Positions 16,801 to 25,859 of a DNA stretch of 64,000 bases are shown piece after piece; the stretch's first letter is position 1; each line of letters opens with the position of its first letter. The notes beneath the pieces are model-generated. The model did not search any database and was not told the DNA's origin. It saw only the letters and a program-made list of their open reading frames with translations. The stretch is from Alteromonas marina (GTDB lineage: Bacteria > Pseudomonadota > Gammaproteobacteria > Enterobacterales > Alteromonadaceae): contig NZ_JWLW01000017.1 in assembly GCF_000808575.1 (NCBI RefSeq), positions 62,001-126,000 of the forward strand. The letters are read 5' to 3'. The translations under genes and the position numbers were made by a program.

Positions 16801-17607
16801 ATGAAGACTATTACCATTACTACAGTACCTGGCTTTGATGAATGGCGCGAAGCCTCGCGTCGATGTATTGCTGAGCGTATTCGCCCTGAACATCTCATCT
16901 GGCAGAACTCGCATTCAGTTCAAAACGAACTGTTTAGTAGCGATGCTGAGCCATGCCGAAGCAAAATTCCCCGAAAAATGCCGCAAAGTAAACTTAGCAT
17001 TCCTAAATCTACATTAATGCTTTTAAAGTACGCCTTATGCCATAACGATGAAAATCGATTTGCCTTGTGTTACCGGGTGTTATGGCGTGTAGTTTATGAA
17101 AATAAGCAGCTCATTCAAATCAAAACTGATGACGATGTTATTCAGCTTTTTGCTATGGCGAAAGCGGTAAAACGCGACGCGTACAAAATGAGTGCCTTCT
17201 TAAGGTTCAGAGAAATTAGCCTAGAGGGGCAAGAGCATTTTGTTGCATGGTATGAACCCGAGCATTTCAGTTTAGAAATAAAACTTAACTTCTTCCAAAC
17301 CCGGTTTAAGAATATGCGTTGGTCAATCTTAACACCCTATCGTGCGGCACACTGGGATACTGAAACCCTAGTACTAGAAGATAACCCCGATTCAAGCGTT
17401 GTACCAGATCACGATCGCATTGAAAATTACTGGCTGACCTACTACGCCAATATATTTAATCCTGCACGTATCAAGACAAGTGCAATGTTAAATCAAATGC
17501 CTAAGAAGTACTGGAAAAACATGCCTGAAACGACACTAATAGACGATATGATCAAACAGTCAGATACACGCACCCGGAAAATGATCAGTGATTGTAAGAC
17601 TAACTAG
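16801..17607 (+). CDS. TIGR03915/DUF4130 putative DNA-repair partner protein
   Basis: A 268-residue protein matching the DUF4130 type that pairs with the radical SAM gene upstream (51-bp gap, same strand). Recognisable family blocks are the start FDEWREASRRCIAERIRPEH, the central VKRDAYKMSAFLRFREI and ARIKTSAMLNQMPKKYWKN near the end. In many bacteria this domain is fused to a uracil-DNA glycosylase-like domain; here the protein ends after DUF4130, so the glycosylase part is absent. The reaction is not known. Co-transcription with the radical SAM gene is expected. Confidence 0.9.
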   Translation: MKTITITTVPGFDEWREASRRCIAERIRPEHLIWQNSHSVQNELFSSDAEPCRSKIPRKMPQSKLSIPKSTLMLLKYALCHNDENRFALCYRVLWRVVYENKQLIQIKTDDDVIQLFAMAKAVKRDAYKMSAFLRFREISLEGQEHFVAWYEPEHFSLEIKLNFFQTRFKNMRWSILTPYRAAHWDTETLVLEDNPDSSVVPDHDRIENYWLTYYANIFNPARIKTSAMLNQMPKKYWKNMPETTLIDDMIKQSDTRTRKMISDCKTN

Positions 17608-17704
17608 ACTCTTGTACATAAGTTCAAAATGTTTGAGTAAGATGCTATGTTTACGAAAAACGGCAGGCTCTTGGACGTTATGTTCTTAACAACTCTCCGC
17701 ATAG

Positions 17705-18250
17705 TTATTCATCAAGGCCCATTTTCTTCCTTACTTCTTTAGCCCATTGTGGTCGAGTCTGCTCGTAAATCCAAATGCTAGCTGGTAGTTTAATCTTAGG
17801 ATTTGCTCGTTTTAATGCATCGAACATTGCTTGTTTGTCAATATTATAATTTTGGTACATGAGTTCGTGTACCGATCCATCCTTGAGGCGTAGAAGGTTT
17901 CGTTGAATACGATTGGTGGCACTTTGTACCTGTATGATTTCGTCAATGTCGTCGACACACAATACTAACTCATTTTCCCCAAACAGAGGGTCGCAGTAGT
18001 AAAATTCACGAGCTGACACCTTGATTTCAATCTTTTTATTAACCGACCACAAGTAGATTGAAATACCAAGTAAAATTAACTCAATTACTACCACTACACT
18101 AAAAACCACGGGATCAGACTCTTCATCGAGTAAGTAAGTTCTGCCCCACCAATACATGATAGCAAGCAAACATGCATTCATGAATACAATGAGGCTAAAC
18201 CTTCGAGTTTCGCGAACAAAGTGGTAATAATAGTTCATAACTAGCCCCAT
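17705..18250 (-). CDS. two-pass membrane protein of unknown function
   Basis: A 181-residue protein with two predicted membrane segments (about residues 18-36 and 46-68) and then a soluble C-terminal part of about 110 residues with a strand-rich PH-like look (IEIKVSAREFYYCDPLFGEN). I do not recognise the family. ATG 18250 is used; an in-frame ATG at 18238 preceded by GGGG is an alternative. It follows the DUF6279 lipoprotein gene on the same strand with a 39-bp gap, so the two probably form an operon. Confidence 0.7.
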   Translation of the reverse strand: MGLVMNYYYHFVRETRRFSLIVFMNACLLAIMYWWGRTYLLDEESDPVVFSVVVVIELILLGISIYLWSVNKKIEIKVSAREFYYCDPLFGENELVLCVDDIDEIIQVQSATNRIQRNLLRLKDGSVHELMYQNYNIDKQAMFDALKRANPKIKLPASIWIYEQTRPQWAKEVRKKMGLDE

Positions 18251-18289
18251 TTCTTTTTATCAACGTCCCATATACTGGCTGTGTTAAAT

Positions 18290-19132
18290 TCAGCTTTGAA
18301 AACTCTCTACAGTATCAATCAGGTCGTCTATATTTTCGATAAGGGTCTCTCGCTGCTTATCAGTGAGCGTGGTAAAGAGCTCGCCGATTAACGTAGCGCT
18401 GACCGTCATATTGTGGGCGCTACTTTGCATATAAATATCACTTTTGTAGCGATCTGGATTTTGCATTAGGTCAATCAGTTCCGCTTCGAAATTATCGTTG
18501 AATTTGCGGGTCACAAATAGCTTTCGTGCCGCATTTTGTATATCTCTACGATAGGTTAGCCATTCATCCCCTGTGGAAATGAACTGCGTAGAATACGTGG
18601 CCACTATTTGCTTTTGTTCGCTAGTTAGTTTCCCAATGCGTTCACTGACAGTCTCCTCAATACGCTCAATACGTTTTTCTAGGCGCTCTTCTTCAGACTT
18701 CTCTAGCGACTCTTTACGTTCCTCTTCTTCCTCTTTGTTATCTTTCTCAAGCGCAGCAAAAAGCGTAACGACTTGCTCGTCATCGAGCGTTTTTGCTATT
18801 TCAGCTAATGCAGGGCTAACTTCATCACGCACTCTTTCCCAATGAGCTCTCGCGTTTGCAAGATGGTCATGGACAGAGTTTGAATCTAAACGCCCTTCTC
18901 TAATTTGACGTTTAATATCGAGAAGTTGTGCTTGGTAGCGTTTAAGTTCAGAGGTTTTGTGCCAGCGTAGCCAATTTTGAAGATAGTCATCGAATTTTTC
19001 TTCTTGCTCATCTTTAAGCTCAATATAGTCGTCCATGTACCAGTAAACCCACCAATCTAAGTTGTTGTAGGCCAGTTTTGAACTGCATGATGCAAGAAAC
19101 ATCACAGAAATAAATACTACCAGTACACGCAT
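18290..19132 (-). CDS. DUF6279-family lipoprotein
   Basis: A 280-residue protein with a lipoprotein signal: hydrophobic MRVLVVFISVMF and lipobox LASC, so Cys16 should be lipidated. The sequence after it (KLAYNNLDWWVYWYMDDYIE) is typical of the DUF6279 family. The middle is highly charged and helical, with long Glu/Lys/Arg runs (EEEERKESLEKSEEERLEKR) that may form a single alpha-helix or coiled coil. It probably sits on the outer membrane facing the periplasm. Function is unknown. It is the first gene of a likely two-gene operon. Confidence 0.85.
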   Translation of the reverse strand: MRVLVVFISVMFLASCSSKLAYNNLDWWVYWYMDDYIELKDEQEEKFDDYLQNWLRWHKTSELKRYQAQLLDIKRQIREGRLDSNSVHDHLANARAHWERVRDEVSPALAEIAKTLDDEQVVTLFAALEKDNKEEEEERKESLEKSEEERLEKRIERIEETVSERIGKLTSEQKQIVATYSTQFISTGDEWLTYRRDIQNAARKLFVTRKFNDNFEAELIDLMQNPDRYKSDIYMQSSAHNMTVSATLIGELFTTLTDKQRETLIENIDDLIDTVESFQS

Positions 19133-19348
19133 AACTCATCCTTTTTTTGTTAACTACGTTATTTGCTGCAAATTCGCTTATTTATAATTCAAAATAAAAA
19201 GCCGTCATAAATAGTGAAGCGCTCATGACATAGTGCTGGTCAATTTTTTTTCAGTTATTTAAATTCTCTACAACACACATGATCACTTTACGTCTTGCTA
19301 CCTTAACGCTACCTTAACTGGAGTGCTGGTAAATAGAAGGATTTTAAT

Positions 19349-20353
19349 GTGTCAAAACGTGTCGCAATTTTAACTTCCGGTGGCGACGCACCAGGTATGA
19401 ATGCTTGTATACGTGCTTCAATTATTGCGTGCCAGAAAGCTAACTATACGCTGCTTGGCTATAAACATGGCTACAATGGATTATTACAACAAGAGTATAT
19501 TCCCTTGTCACTCGACTCTACTCACAACTTGATACAACAAGGCGGAACCATACTACACAGTGCTAGATGTAAAGAGCTTAAAAGTCATGAAGGAATTAAA
19601 AAAGCAGCTAACAACCTAATGAAGGCAGAGATTGATACGCTTATTGTGATTGGTGGTGACGGCTCATTTCGCGGCGCAGCTGAAATAGGGAAAGAGTGGA
19701 AAGGCCAAATTTTAGGAATACCCGGTACGATAGATAACGATATTAGCGGCACAGATGCAACTATCGGATATTTTACCGCTATTGATACAGCGATGAGTTC
19801 TATCGATAAAGTTCGCGATACTGCTGATGCATTCGAACGTATTTTTCTTATAGAAGTCATGGGCAGAAACGCGGGCTTTTTAGCATTGAATGCGGCGCTC
19901 TCATCTGCAGCTGACTATGTAGTGGTACCAGAGTTTTTCGAATCTGCTGACAAAGAGATAGAAAAAATTGTTACCCAAATAAAGGCCCAGCGCGCATTGA
20001 AAGGACCGGTTAGTTTTATCGTTGTCGTTGCTGAAAACGTATGGCCAAAAGGGTTATCTGGCCTCACTGAAGAACTAATGAAGCATGATATTAGTGACGT
20101 CAGACCGGTAACTTTAGGTCATGTTCAGCGAGGCGGTTCGCCTGTTGCCCAAGATAGATTACTCGCAACGACACTCGGCGAATTCGCGATAAGTTTAGTC
20201 GGCAGTGACATTACCAATATTATGGTGGGTGAAGTGAACCAACGCCCTGTTACTGTACCGCTTCATAAAACATGGGAAAATACCAAACCCCTTAATGAAG
20301 CTCATGTTGAGGCAATGCGTACACTTATGAATGAGCGATACAGCAGCTGGTAA
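19349..20353 (+). CDS. pfkA: 6-phosphofructokinase, ATP-type
   Basis: Converts fructose 6-phosphate to fructose 1,6-bisphosphate, the committed step of glycolysis. At 334 residues it is close to bacterial PfkA. Visible motifs are ILTSGGDAPGMN at the N-terminus, VIGGDGSFRGA around 103 (with the Gly of ATP-dependent forms), the active-site PGTIDNDISGTD around 124, EVMGRNAGFLA and LGHVQRGGSP. The start is a GTG at 19349 with AGAAGG about 9-14 bases upstream. It is a single gene followed by a bidirectional terminator. PPi use is less likely given the GGDGS motif. Confidence 0.92.
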   Translation: MSKRVAILTSGGDAPGMNACIRASIIACQKANYTLLGYKHGYNGLLQQEYIPLSLDSTHNLIQQGGTILHSARCKELKSHEGIKKAANNLMKAEIDTLIVIGGDGSFRGAAEIGKEWKGQILGIPGTIDNDISGTDATIGYFTAIDTAMSSIDKVRDTADAFERIFLIEVMGRNAGFLALNAALSSAADYVVVPEFFESADKEIEKIVTQIKAQRALKGPVSFIVVVAENVWPKGLSGLTEELMKHDISDVRPVTLGHVQRGGSPVAQDRLLATTLGEFAISLVGSDITNIMVGEVNQRPVTVPLHKTWENTKPLNEAHVEAMRTLMNERYSSW

Positions 20354-20395
20354 GAATAAAAGGCGACGTGTAAACAGCGCAAAACCAACTATTAC

Positions 20396-20429
20396 AAAAA
20401 AGCGTTGTTTCTTCAAAACAACGCCTTTC
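20396..20429. terminator. bidirectional terminator between pfkA and the LytTR regulator
   Basis: GCGTTGTTT (20402-20410) pairs perfectly with AAACAACGC (20416-20424) across a 5-base loop. On the minus strand it is followed by a run of T, a strong signal for the LytTR gene. On the plus strand the tail is weaker. Confidence 0.8.
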
Positions 20430-20450
20430 ATATCGCCCCTTTAAGCGACA

Positions 20451-21278
20451 TTACATCTTCATGGCCGCTTTTACTTTATCTCGATGGCTGCGGCTTACTT
20501 TAAGCTCTGTATCGTTTTGAAGTATTAAGTGGTACTCACCACTGATGTGACTGACTAACTTTTTAACAAATCGGATATTAGCAATAGCTGAACGGTGCAC
20601 TCGAACAAAAAATTGAGGGTTTAGCTCTTGCTCAAGTTCTTTCATGGTTTTGCGCATTATATGCATGCCATCCAGTGCGTGAACGCACATATAATCACCT
20701 GCAGCATCAATCCATTGAATGTCTTGAACGTTTACGCGCGTAACTTCTGAACCATCTTTAATCGCCAATACATCCGGGTATGGATTGGTTTCAACCGGCT
20801 CCCCATTGGCTAGCTTGCGTAAAATCTCTTCGCAATCATCGCCAGTAAGTTCAGCAACAAGGCTTACCAATTTTTGGGACTGCTCGTCCTGATGCTGTGT
20901 CGAGAAGTATTCGCGTACTTTATTTAACGCAGCACCTAAACGCTCGTCGTCTGCCGGCTTTAACAGGTAATCTAGCGCATGCACGTCGAACGCCTTGATA
21001 GCGTAACTATCATACGCTGTTACAAAAACAATCATAGGGATGGGCTGTTTCAGTTCGCGCAACTTGTGAATTACTTGAAAGCCATTCAAGCCAGGCATTT
21101 GAATATCTAAAAACACTAAATCTGGGCGGTGCTGAGAAATGCTGCTTACCGCTTCAAGGCCGTTTTGACACTCGGCAAGCACCTGTACATCTTCATGACG
21201 TTCTAGCCTGGCACGAAGACCTTTTCGCGCTAAAGGTTCGTCATCCACTACAATGGTTTTTATCACTTGCTTTGTCAT
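20451..21278 (-). CDS. LytTR-family response regulator
   Basis: A response regulator of about 275 residues with a receiver domain (VVDDEPLARKGL; phospho-acceptor Asp in LVFLDIQMPG; VTAYDSYAIKAF; LLKPADD) joined by a linker to a C-terminal LytTR DNA-binding domain (VQDIQWIDAAGDYMCVHAL, FFVRVHRSAIANI). ATG 21278 is used because the kinase stop codon (21280-21282) ends one base before it, so the pair is translationally coupled; an in-frame ATG farther upstream would only lengthen it into the kinase gene. The target promoter is unknown. The architecture is like the AlgZ/AlgR type. Confidence 0.94.
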   Translation of the reverse strand: MTKQVIKTIVVDDEPLARKGLRARLERHEDVQVLAECQNGLEAVSSISQHRPDLVFLDIQMPGLNGFQVIHKLRELKQPIPMIVFVTAYDSYAIKAFDVHALDYLLKPADDERLGAALNKVREYFSTQHQDEQSQKLVSLVAELTGDDCEEILRKLANGEPVETNPYPDVLAIKDGSEVTRVNVQDIQWIDAAGDYMCVHALDGMHIMRKTMKELEQELNPQFFVRVHRSAIANIRFVKKLVSHISGEYHLILQNDTELKVSRSHRDKVKAAMKM

Positions 21279-21279
21279 G

Positions 21280-22353
21280 TTATACGTCCTTAACTTCATA
21301 CGGAATGCGAAGTCTAACTCGCACACCAGAAGGCTGATTGTGTTCTATAGAGAATGCAAAATTACGATGATAAAGGGATTGCAATCGTTCTTTTATATTG
21401 GCTAAACCGACGCCATTTTCACGGCTCAGTGTGCCGTCTTTGATATCTGCGCCTGGTCCGTTGTCCGCAACATCCATGAGTAGATCATTGCCAAACGTAC
21501 GTGCTGTTATCGAAATGCGACCACCGTTTTCCATTTTAGATATGGCGTGCTTTATAGAGTTTTCAATAATGGGCTGCAGAATCATGCTTGGCACTAACGC
21601 ACTTTCACAGCCTTCATCAATGTCCCATAGCACTTCTAGGCGATCGTCAAACCGCACTTTTTCTATCTCTAAATAGAGTCGCAATGCTTTTATTTCCTGC
21701 CCCAGAGGCACTCGCTTTATCGGGTCGTTGTCTAATGAGTAACGAAGAAAGTCACTTAAGCGCGACACCATGGCTTCTGCTGTATCATTCTCTTTCAGTA
21801 GAATAAGGGTTGAAATAGCATTCAGTGTATTGAAGAGAAAATGTGGATTGAGCTGATAGCGCAGCATCTTAATATGCGCTTGGTGCGCCATGGTGCTCGC
21901 TTTTAATGCGTTCTGCTTTTCTTTTTGAAGCATCTGGAAGTTTTTGATGCCAAAGTACACACCACTCCAACAACCTACCATGATTAACGAGTTAATAGTG
22001 TTGGTAAAATACATATACCATTCATCTGGGCGATATCCGTGCTTGTAGATTTCCCAGTAGTTGATGTTTTTTACCACTGCCCATAGCAAAGCAATTAAGT
22101 AGGACGACACAATCACTATAATGATCATGTTGAGCGGTGATTGCTTTCTTGCCCATCGATAGATGTAGCGAAGCGGAATGGTTAGCAACCAGCCTGCATA
22201 GGCATTAAGCATGATGATAAAAACCCAAATAGGTCTTACATCATGAAGAAAAGAACCGATGTAATAAATTATTGCGAACCCTGCCCAGCCTGCACTGTGC
22301 AATGTCCAAAATAAACGTTCATTACTTTCTATTACACGCTGAAAGCGACTCAC
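21280..22353 (-). CDS. LytS/AlgZ-type sensor histidine kinase
   Basis: A 357-residue inner-membrane kinase. The N-terminal ~150 residues have about four membrane segments with short loops and no large periplasmic domain. The His_kinase domain (PF06580 type) contains MLRYQLNPHFLFNTLNAIST with the phospho-accepting His, and the ATPase domain has ENSIKHA and DNGPGADIKDG then GVGLANIKERL. The start is GTG 22353. It is directly coupled to the LytTR regulator downstream. The signal it senses is not evident. Confidence 0.94.
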   Translation of the reverse strand: MSRFQRVIESNERLFWTLHSAGWAGFAIIYYIGSFLHDVRPIWVFIIMLNAYAGWLLTIPLRYIYRWARKQSPLNMIIIVIVSSYLIALLWAVVKNINYWEIYKHGYRPDEWYMYFTNTINSLIMVGCWSGVYFGIKNFQMLQKEKQNALKASTMAHQAHIKMLRYQLNPHFLFNTLNAISTLILLKENDTAEAMVSRLSDFLRYSLDNDPIKRVPLGQEIKALRLYLEIEKVRFDDRLEVLWDIDEGCESALVPSMILQPIIENSIKHAISKMENGGRISITARTFGNDLLMDVADNGPGADIKDGTLSRENGVGLANIKERLQSLYHRNFAFSIEHNQPSGVRVRLRIPYEVKDV

Positions 22354-22500
22354 AATATTACCAATTTAAAAACTTATAAGAAGATTATACGCAAGCATTG
22401 CCACGACCCAAGCGTCTTGGTCGTGCCCCTTATGCTTCTTGTCGCAGGGCAAAATCTTGAAATTAGACATGTTTTGGCTATGTTAATTCGCTGATTAAGC

Positions 22501-22962
22501 TCAGTAACTGATATTCATTCTTTTCAGCCAGTGCACCCACCACCAGGCTGGGCCAACCAGCAAGAAGCGCAAATCGTCAAAAAACGAAGGCTTTTTACCC
22601 TCGATATGATGGCCAATAAACTGTAGCCCCCACATAACGACAAACAAGACGAGAGAAAATAACCAAACTGATATATTAAAATACGCTAACGTATTTACTG
22701 CGCCAAAACACAAAATCGTTAAGAGGGTCATTGCTGCCCCTATCGGGCCAGACAACATAAAATAATAATACAATACGGGAACCGCTATGATGTGCGCCCA
22801 CGTTATATCGAACTGCGCTATCACATCAGGTACCGGCAAGCTCCACAGTAAGCCTACTGTTACGAAATAGATGCTAGGTACGGCAATAGCATGAATGATA
22901 ACGTTAGTCTTGTTTTGGTGGCTTTCACCGTACTGCATTAAAAGTCGCTCAATACTTCTCAT
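22501..22962 (-). CDS. Mpo1-like (DUF962) membrane protein
   Basis: A 153-residue protein with about four membrane segments and family blocks ESHQNKTNVIIHAIAVP, GLQFIGHHIEGKKPSFFDDL and LLVGPAWWWVHWL. The yeast homologue Mpo1 is an iron-dependent dioxygenase of fatty-acid alpha-oxidation. The conserved His residues that would bind iron (H in ESHQ, IHA and GHHIEGKKP) are present, so a similar lipid role is plausible but inferred. It is transcribed alone. Confidence 0.88.
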   Translation of the reverse strand: MRSIERLLMQYGESHQNKTNVIIHAIAVPSIYFVTVGLLWSLPVPDVIAQFDITWAHIIAVPVLYYYFMLSGPIGAAMTLLTILCFGAVNTLAYFNISVWLFSLVLFVVMWGLQFIGHHIEGKKPSFFDDLRFLLVGPAWWWVHWLKRMNISY

Positions 22963-23022
22963 GTAGATCCCCTTAGCCTTTTATTTTGATTATTATCTAA
23001 AGAGCACCCAACTATTGTTTTC

Positions 23023-23706
23023 CTATGTTAACAATGTGTGTCGGGACAACAGCTTTTTTATCCATTTTTCTTCACAGGTAAAGGCGAGCCCATAATAAAC
23101 TACATCATTATCAAGTTTGTGATTTTTGACTTTTGCAGAAAGCGCTACTTCTTTACCGTCCAGCGAATAGTTTAGCTTAACTTCAGCTTCATCGATCATT
23201 ACCGGCCAATTTGGTTTGATCTGGAGTGCAACTTTGCAACCTTTTTCGCTGAGGTCGATGATAATACCAGTAACATTCTCGTCATCTGGATAGACATCGG
23301 CTTCGAGGGTTACAGAAATGCCCAATTGGGCGCGTTTTACAGCACGCAAGCCGATACTTTCTATACGTTTAGGAAACGTTGTAATAAGTAAGCCAGACGG
23401 CTTAGAAAGCAATTTGAGTACTTTTACTTTAAACGCAATAACTTGCCCAGTATCACCTTCAAGTACAGAGCGAACTACAACCTCGTTTCCGACAGTGAGA
23501 GCATCCCTTACCGTTATCCATTTTGCGGAAGTCGGAATATGAAAAAGCAAACATTCATCAATAAGCATGCCGATGTAATCGGTTTTCACTCGCTTGGGCG
23601 CTGCAGGCATAGCAATTTGTAAATCTACCGTATCGCCAGGTACTAGCGTGCGCAGTGATTCCAAATTATCTTCGCTAAGTACGTTGCTTTGTATTTTTTC
23701 AGCCAT
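23023..23706 (-). CDS. PilZ-domain protein, flagellar-brake (YcgR)-like
   Basis: A 227-residue protein with an N-terminal YcgR_N-like beta domain (about 20-110) and a C-terminal PilZ domain. The RxxxR-type start is RAVKRAQLGI near residue 140 and the D/NxSxxG motif is IIDLSEKGCKV near 175, so it may bind cyclic di-GMP. In YcgR-type proteins this slows flagellar rotation or changes surface behaviour. There are no flagellar genes in the window. The RxxxR spacing is as in the family but the assignment of each Arg is by eye. Confidence 0.88.
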   Translation of the reverse strand: MAEKIQSNVLSEDNLESLRTLVPGDTVDLQIAMPAAPKRVKTDYIGMLIDECLLFHIPTSAKWITVRDALTVGNEVVVRSVLEGDTGQVIAFKVKVLKLLSKPSGLLITTFPKRIESIGLRAVKRAQLGISVTLEADVYPDDENVTGIIIDLSEKGCKVALQIKPNWPVMIDEAEVKLNYSLDGKEVALSAKVKNHKLDNDVVYYGLAFTCEEKWIKKLLSRHTLLT

Positions 23707-23898
23707 TTGTATTTGTTATTGCTGGATTTAATGTCATTTAACTCAATGTACGCATCAAACAAAAACTTATCAATACTACGATTGAAAACCATATTCAATA
23801 AACGTAAAAATTGCCTCTTAGTAGCAGGCAATCTATTGGGATTAATTCAATAGGTTGATATAGTTGAGGGATAGTTTTGCTTATCTTTTCGGACATTT

Positions 23899-25725
23899 AT
23901 GACCTCTGCTCTTCGCTATACGTTAACTATTTCCAATTGGCGTGCCCATCAATTTACTGTCGCGCTGCAAATACCTGAGCATTCTGGCTCATCAATTGAG
24001 CTTAGCCTTCCAAGCTGGATCCCGGGAAGCTACATGGTGCGCGATTTTGCAAAAAGCATTATCGAGCTAACTGCAACCACTTCTGAAGGTCATATTACTG
24101 AAAATGTTGGCGATATAAGCGTTTATAGCCTTTCGGTAACTAAGCTCGATAAACAAACTTGGCGTGTAGACACAGATGGAAAACCATGTACGGTCGTTTA
24201 CTCGGTTTATGCCAACGACTTATCTATTCGCTCTGCTTTTATGAACGACCAATATGCGTTTATAAATGGAACCAGTGCGTTTCTAAACGTTTCCGGCTTC
24301 GAGAATGTGCCGTGTGAGGTGGACATTGAGCTTAACGACAGCGATTCTGTAACCTCGAATTGGAAGGCTTATACGTCAATGCCTTCTCGTTGTGAAAGCA
24401 CAAGCCCGTCTCGGTGGCACTTCGTTGAAAAAAATTACGATGAGCTCATTGATCATCCAATTTATGTGGGCATTGCAGACACTCACAGCTTTGAGGTTGA
24501 CGGCATTACGTTTACGTTACTTTTCTCAGGTAACAACAGTATTGATTATGAGCGCATAGCAAATGACTTAACGCCAATTTGCAAGCACCACCTAGATTTG
24601 TTTGGTGCTCCACAACCTATTAATAACTACCTGTTTATGACGCTACTTGCCGACAATGGGTTCGGCGGTTTAGAGCATAAGTATTCTACTGCCCTTCTTT
24701 ACCCTCGCTTCGACCTTCCTCAAGTTGGTGAAAGTGAGAAAAAAACCGACAGCTACGTCACATTCTTAAGTCTGTGCAGCCATGAATTTTTCCACACATG
24801 GCATGTTAAGCGCATTAAACCTAGCGTAATGGTGAAACCAGACTTATCTCAGGAAACGTACACGAATCAGCTGTGGATTTATGAAGGCTTTACCAGTTTC
24901 TATGATGACGTCACACTTGCTAGAGCCGGCGTTATTGAACCACAGAAATACCTCGATATTGTTGCGCAAAATGTCAGTCGACTTTTGCAAAACGCTGGTC
25001 GCTTTAAACAAAGTGCAGCAGAAAGTAGCTTCGACGCATGGACAAAGTTTTATAAGCAAGACGCTAGCGCTACTAACAATATTGTCAGTTATTACACCAA
25101 GGGAGGCATTATAGCCCTTGGATTAGATTTACTCCTTCGCAAACAGTCAAACAACAAAGTTAATTTAGATACCTTGATACAGTTATTGTGGAAACACTAT
25201 GGAGTGGATGAAAAAGGTACGCCTGATGACGTGATCCAAAATCTATGTACAACGCATTTTGGCATTGATGTTTCAGAATACTTAAATCGCGTGGTGTATG
25301 GCACAGACGATGTAGAATTGGCTTCGTTAGTATCTGAAATGGGCGTTAACTATGCGGTTCGTGCTCGCGTGTCAGGTGAAGATAAAGGCGGTGCCTCCTC
25401 GCTGCCTGCTATTAAAAATCAGCTTGGCGCCACGTTAAAGCCAGCTACCTTCGGACTTACGGTAATGCAGGTATTTGAGGGTCTTGCCGCAATGAAGGCA
25501 GGTGTTCTTTTAAACGATGTCATCATTGGGTTAGACGGTCATATCGTCAATGCCCAGAAGCTTCAGCGCCTATTAGATAATGCCCAAACTTCGCAGGTGG
25601 AGTTAACGCTTATTCGAGACGGGCGGCTTCTAACGCTGCCTCTTGAGGTAACTGAGGCAAGAAAAGAAATGGCTTATTTTGAAATCACTGATGAAGAAAA
25701 GCTTAATCAGTGGCTGGGGAAATAA
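23899..25725 (+). CDS. M61-family glycyl aminopeptidase with PDZ domain
   Basis: A 608-residue metallopeptidase. An N-terminal beta domain (about 1-190) precedes a thermolysin-like domain with GGLEHKYST, the zinc motif HEFFHTWHVKRIKP (His295, Glu296, His299) and the third ligand Glu in YEGFTSFYDD (about 329). A PDZ domain follows near residue 490-580 (GLTVMQVFEGLAAMKAGVLL). M61 peptidases release N-terminal Gly or Ala from peptides. No classic signal peptide is seen, so a cytoplasmic place is likely. It is transcribed alone, with a bidirectional terminator after it. Confidence 0.93.
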   Translation: MTSALRYTLTISNWRAHQFTVALQIPEHSGSSIELSLPSWIPGSYMVRDFAKSIIELTATTSEGHITENVGDISVYSLSVTKLDKQTWRVDTDGKPCTVVYSVYANDLSIRSAFMNDQYAFINGTSAFLNVSGFENVPCEVDIELNDSDSVTSNWKAYTSMPSRCESTSPSRWHFVEKNYDELIDHPIYVGIADTHSFEVDGITFTLLFSGNNSIDYERIANDLTPICKHHLDLFGAPQPINNYLFMTLLADNGFGGLEHKYSTALLYPRFDLPQVGESEKKTDSYVTFLSLCSHEFFHTWHVKRIKPSVMVKPDLSQETYTNQLWIYEGFTSFYDDVTLARAGVIEPQKYLDIVAQNVSRLLQNAGRFKQSAAESSFDAWTKFYKQDASATNNIVSYYTKGGIIALGLDLLLRKQSNNKVNLDTLIQLLWKHYGVDEKGTPDDVIQNLCTTHFGIDVSEYLNRVVYGTDDVELASLVSEMGVNYAVRARVSGEDKGGASSLPAIKNQLGATLKPATFGLTVMQVFEGLAAMKAGVLLNDVIIGLDGHIVNAQKLQRLLDNAQTSQVELTLIRDGRLLTLPLEVTEARKEMAYFEITDEEKLNQWLGK

Positions 25726-25786
25726 CTTGGCCCTGAAGCATAAAAACTAAAAAGTAGTGTAAATACTATAAGTTAATGTAAAAACT

Positions 25787-25825
25787 AAAAAGGCGCTTTG
25801 AGAATTTATCTGAAAGCGCTTTTTT
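25787..25825. terminator. bidirectional terminator
   Basis: GCGCTTT (25793-25799) pairs with AAAGCGC (25813-25819). The stem is extended by a G-T pair and flanking A and T runs, giving a T tail on both strands. It lies between the convergent M61 and M23 peptidase genes. Confidence 0.82.
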
Positions 25826-25859
25826 CTTTATGACTGTTAAAGCTAGACCAAATTAATGG

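Noticed and set aside
18573..18845. Ser/Arg-rich frame antisense to the DUF6279 lipoprotein
   Set aside because: The composition is the complement of the Glu/Lys-rich helix-coding stretch, a typical shadow.
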